From positions 1-64,000 of the forward strand of contig VTPC01091032.1 of assembly GCA_011009095.1 (NCBI GenBank): DNA of 64,000 nt. Reading direction: 5' to 3'. Below, one piece after another: positions 60,991 through 64,000 of the stretch; positions within the stretch are counted from its first letter, which is position 1, and each line of letters begins with the position of its first letter. Source of the stretch: Ignelater luminosus (taxonomy: Eukaryota > Arthropoda > Insecta > Coleoptera > Elateridae). Both the position numbers and the translations under genes were made by a program. The notes beneath the pieces were generated by a model. It did not search any database. It was given only the letters and a program-made list of their open reading frames with translations, and was not told the DNA's origin.

Positions 60991-63900
60991 GACTATTATA
61001 AGCAGAACTTCAAGCATAAAACAATAACTTACCTGAAAACGTTATTATTAATAATAATATTCATTCATTGTAAAGAATACATAGACTCTCAAAGAGATGG
61101 TTCAACAAAAGCTGCTCTTCCACCCTCCCGTTGAATAGCTTGTTAATACTTCTACTATAAATCTCATTACAAGAGTAAACACTAATAACCTAGAAGTATA
61201 CACGTAGTAAGTTGTAGACTGCCAAAGAGTGATCACATCAAAGGAGGTCTGTAATCAACCATTTTAAATAAAGCTCATTTAAACTCTTTTTCAGATAATA
61301 CCTTTAATGAATATGTTGATATATTATTATAGAATTTTGGAGAATTATAGGGAAATGAGCTTGTAACGTTCACTTTTTGCTTCCGTTACATGCGTTAGAT
61401 TTACTTTGAGCTTTCAGTGTGTTCTTGAATTTTTTTTAAATAGTTTTCTCTCGTTGGAGAAGTCTTTTGTTAGCGATGGGTCCACATCAAGAAGCTGATT
61501 TAATTTTTATTGTAGTTTTCCTAAATGTTTGAATCAATTAGGGTTGAAGAACTTTTCTATTTTTATATGTATATTTTAGCAAGCGCGACGAAGGGTATAA
61601 TTATTTCCAATGTCGAATTTATTTTCTCATTGTAAAATCGTGGAATTTTAACAGCTGTTTGCGAGGCAACTTTTATTGAATTGTTGAATTCTTGGAATCT
61701 GGTTAGTAATTTGAATAGGGTTATATGTCATCAGAGTAGGGTTATAGTTTTTAACTAAAAATTCTTTGTAATTTTGTTTAATCATTTCCCTTTGCACCTT
61801 TGCGTATGCAATACATGGAAAACTTGGTGTTGAGATTGATGCTAGTTACTAACTTCCTCCTAGTTGTTTTTTGTTAACTGTTTTCTTGGATTAAATTCTA
61901 ATAGATATTTTTAATTTGATTGTTGAAATTTTCCTGCCGGGTTTACGTGGCGATTGATTGGTCGAGCGACTTGTCGAGTGTGTTGTTTTCTTCCGAGGGG
62001 GATCAGACCGTTCGTTCCCGGCGAATCTGTCGTCTGTGTTTGTTGTGAGGGGAATACTTTTATTGTCTGCGAAACCCTACAGGTGGGGTAAGTTTTCCTT
62101 TTCCGTGTTTTTCTTTGTTGATGTTGATGCGGTTTTCTTTCATATTCAGCTGTTTGGAACCGGGGTTCAAGTACCGCCGTCTTAGCTTTTATCTTCACTT
62201 CATGGAATTATAATGTATGATTGGGACTGAAGATTTTCTAAACAGCAACCGGCCCTAGGTAGCCTGCAGTTCATCTGGCTAGAGGTTTTCGAAAAAGAAA
62301 CTGCATCTGTGTTTGTATTCACGTAGTAAGAAAACTGTTCGTTTCATCAAAAAAGCTCAAACACCTTAATTTTAATAGGGGTGAACAGGTGGTCTGAAAT
62401 ACCCATATTGTAAGTTTTAATATGAACTGTTTAGTTTTTAAAAATTATTGTATTTTTTTATTTATCATTTTCTAACAAGAATAAAGTGTTATATTTTGAA
62501 GAAAAAGGGTACTAGTGCAAGCACTTCTCCAAATATTATCTGGAAAAGAGTAGGGTAAACACACCTAAATACCCGGCTCCAGTAGCCCACCGCCGAATGA
62601 ATGATTGTTTTATAAATAAATTATAGTAGCTCAAATAACTGTAAGTTTTAGTTCTATGTTATCTACTATCCTTGGTTCTAAGTATTATATTGCATTCATT
62701 CCAAATAAATAAAAACTATGTCAATTATTAGCTTTTAGTTACTCTCGGAACGTGCAATTATGCTAAGATAAAAAATTCTTGCATTCTAGATAAATTTAGG
62801 TATTGTTTTTAACATTTTTATGAATATTTTTATTTGTTAAATCAAAAAGTACCCCTTCTTTATATTGAATACAAAGAATCAGAAATTTTCATTAAACAAC
62901 AGTCGAAAACAAAGGGTGGATCGCTTACTGGTACAAAATGCGCATTTCGATAAATTATTTTTTTTAAATATAAAACTACACATTTTATAATTTTTGATGA
63001 TAAGTATAAATACCATTTATATGTGCACTATTATGCAGAAAGTTTCATTTATAAATATTATTTAGTTTTAAATTTAAATGAGTTTGAATTTCAAATATTG
63101 TTTATGTGGCAGGGTATTGATGCTATTACCCTATATGCAACATTTTTTTCAAAATAAATCGGTTTCTTGTCCTTAGAAATGGCTTAATTTTTATCTTCTT
63201 GCTTTGCAAAGTATACTATTTCAAATGTCATTACCAATAGATAATAATAATGCAAAACGTTTAAACTGCAATAGCTCTAAAATTGCTTTTAGTGATTAAT
63301 ACCCTTGTTATCCTAAGGCTTTCAATTGTTGATAAATAATTTTTTTAGATACTTTTGAAAGCATTGGTAGGATGCTGATTCGGTGTTACCAGGGCTAATT
63401 CTAGCACTTGGGAAACTTATTTTCTAGAATACACGTATTAATGATATGCACTAAACATTGTATAATTATTATTCGAACTTTACAAATATTATAGATTTCT
63501 ATGGTTTTATGAAAAAATTAGAGACTAAGTAATATCAATATTAAGTCAGATAGCACATGACGACAAGCAAGTGATCCACCCTGTATATTGCATGTTTCAG
63601 AATCTTTTGAGATTCATTATACAGCTTCACATTTCCATTCTACTTTGCAACTAACGCATCTACTTATATTACTGTCAATAGATTGAAATTAACGTTCCTA
63701 CTGTCCACGATACAGGAAATTTAGGTTATAAGGCGCAGTTCATTATTAAAGAATACAATAAAGGGACACCACTCATGTGAACCAATATAAAAGCTAAACA
63801 GCGAGAACAAGTAAATTATAAAATAAATTTTAGAGATCAATAGTGGTGTAGCTTCAACCTTCCAAGATTGATCCGATTTTCCACAAAAATATGATTTGTA

Positions 63901-64000
63901 TCCTAAAAGCAGTTGGCAACTTTACTATCTTTGTAACATTGGTGGTTAAGTATAGATAAAATTACAATCAACAGTTAAAAAAGAAGATAATTTGGATACA
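60991..64000. other. AT-rich stretch; GC-richer patch at 61930-62180
   Basis: No gene recognised. The GC-richer patch holds overlapping frames on both strands (for example a 95-codon minus-strand frame, basic and Gln/Arg/Thr-rich) with no domain I know. CCACCCTGTATATTG at 63576-63590 is another reverse copy of the TATACAGGGTG tip. Confidence 0.45.

Noticed and set aside
61911-62198. 95-codon basic minus-strand frame as a gene
   Set aside because: An overlapping frame on the other strand is equally long, and neither has a recognisable domain. Likely composition-driven.
1-64000. CRISPR arrays, bacterial operons, phage or plasmid genes
   Set aside because: No spaced direct repeats of the right form, no Shine-Dalgarno-led gene runs. 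All coding traces are eukaryotic mobile elements.

Overview
The window is AT-rich eukaryotic DNA with no host gene that I can recognise. Nearly everything identifiable is transposable-element debris of the kinds common in insects: RTE-, CR1- and Jockey-type LINEs, a Penelope-like element, pogo-, piggyBac-, hAT- and Harbinger-type DNA transposons, Ty3/Gypsy fossils, and elements with long inverted repeats. Codon use, the mixture of families and the ATACAGGGTG-type inverted-repeat tips point to an arthropod, most likely an insect with a large repeat-rich genome. I cannot name the order. I see no bacterial signals such as operons, ribosome binding sites or CRISPR.

Layout. 1-1.95 kb: AT-rich, nothing coding. 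1.95-3.25 kb: decayed pogo/jerky-like transposase. 4.3-11.4 kb: a cluster of DNA transposons sharing the terminal motif CTTAGGGTGTTTCTG. One (4546-6668) keeps a broken minus-strand transposase. Next to it lies the best preserved element of the window, a minus-strand CR1-type LINE (about 6821-10854) with a PHD-finger ORF1 and a nearly open endonuclease/reverse transcriptase ORF2. 15.1-17.5 kb and 22.5-24.5 kb: two diverged elements with long inverted repeats, both coding for the same unusual protein, which looks like an XPG/FEN-type nuclease followed by a cysteine cluster. Between them are an RTE LINE (17.9-20.6 kb), a piggyBac tail, an exact 30-bp minisatellite and a long-armed foldback element.

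26.8-30 kb is a nest. A LINE fragment is interrupted by a 2.75-kb insert with a 15-bp direct repeat at each edge. The insert holds two tRNA-like sequences in opposite orientation, a 121-bp palindrome, and a 5'-truncated Jockey LINE that carries a 335-bp hAT copy with a perfect 8-bp target duplication. 33-43 kb: further LINE pieces, including a near full-length RTE (38.6-42.3 kb) carrying a hAT copy and a Harbinger-like MITE (TTA target duplication). 46.1-47.0 kb: a Penelope-like remnant with inverted copies at both ends. 48.7-50.5 kb and 57.4-61 kb: two broken Ty3/Gypsy fossils, the second with a polypurine tract and an apparent 3' LTR start. 52-54.4 kb: another RTE copy. The rest is AT-rich DNA in which I see nothing.

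Nothing here works together as a pathway. The window reads as layered transposon insertions, and the nesting gives a relative order of events. The most interesting items are the long-TIR nuclease-encoding family, the CTTAGGGTGTTTCTG family, and the palindromic tRNA-like structure near 27-30 kb.
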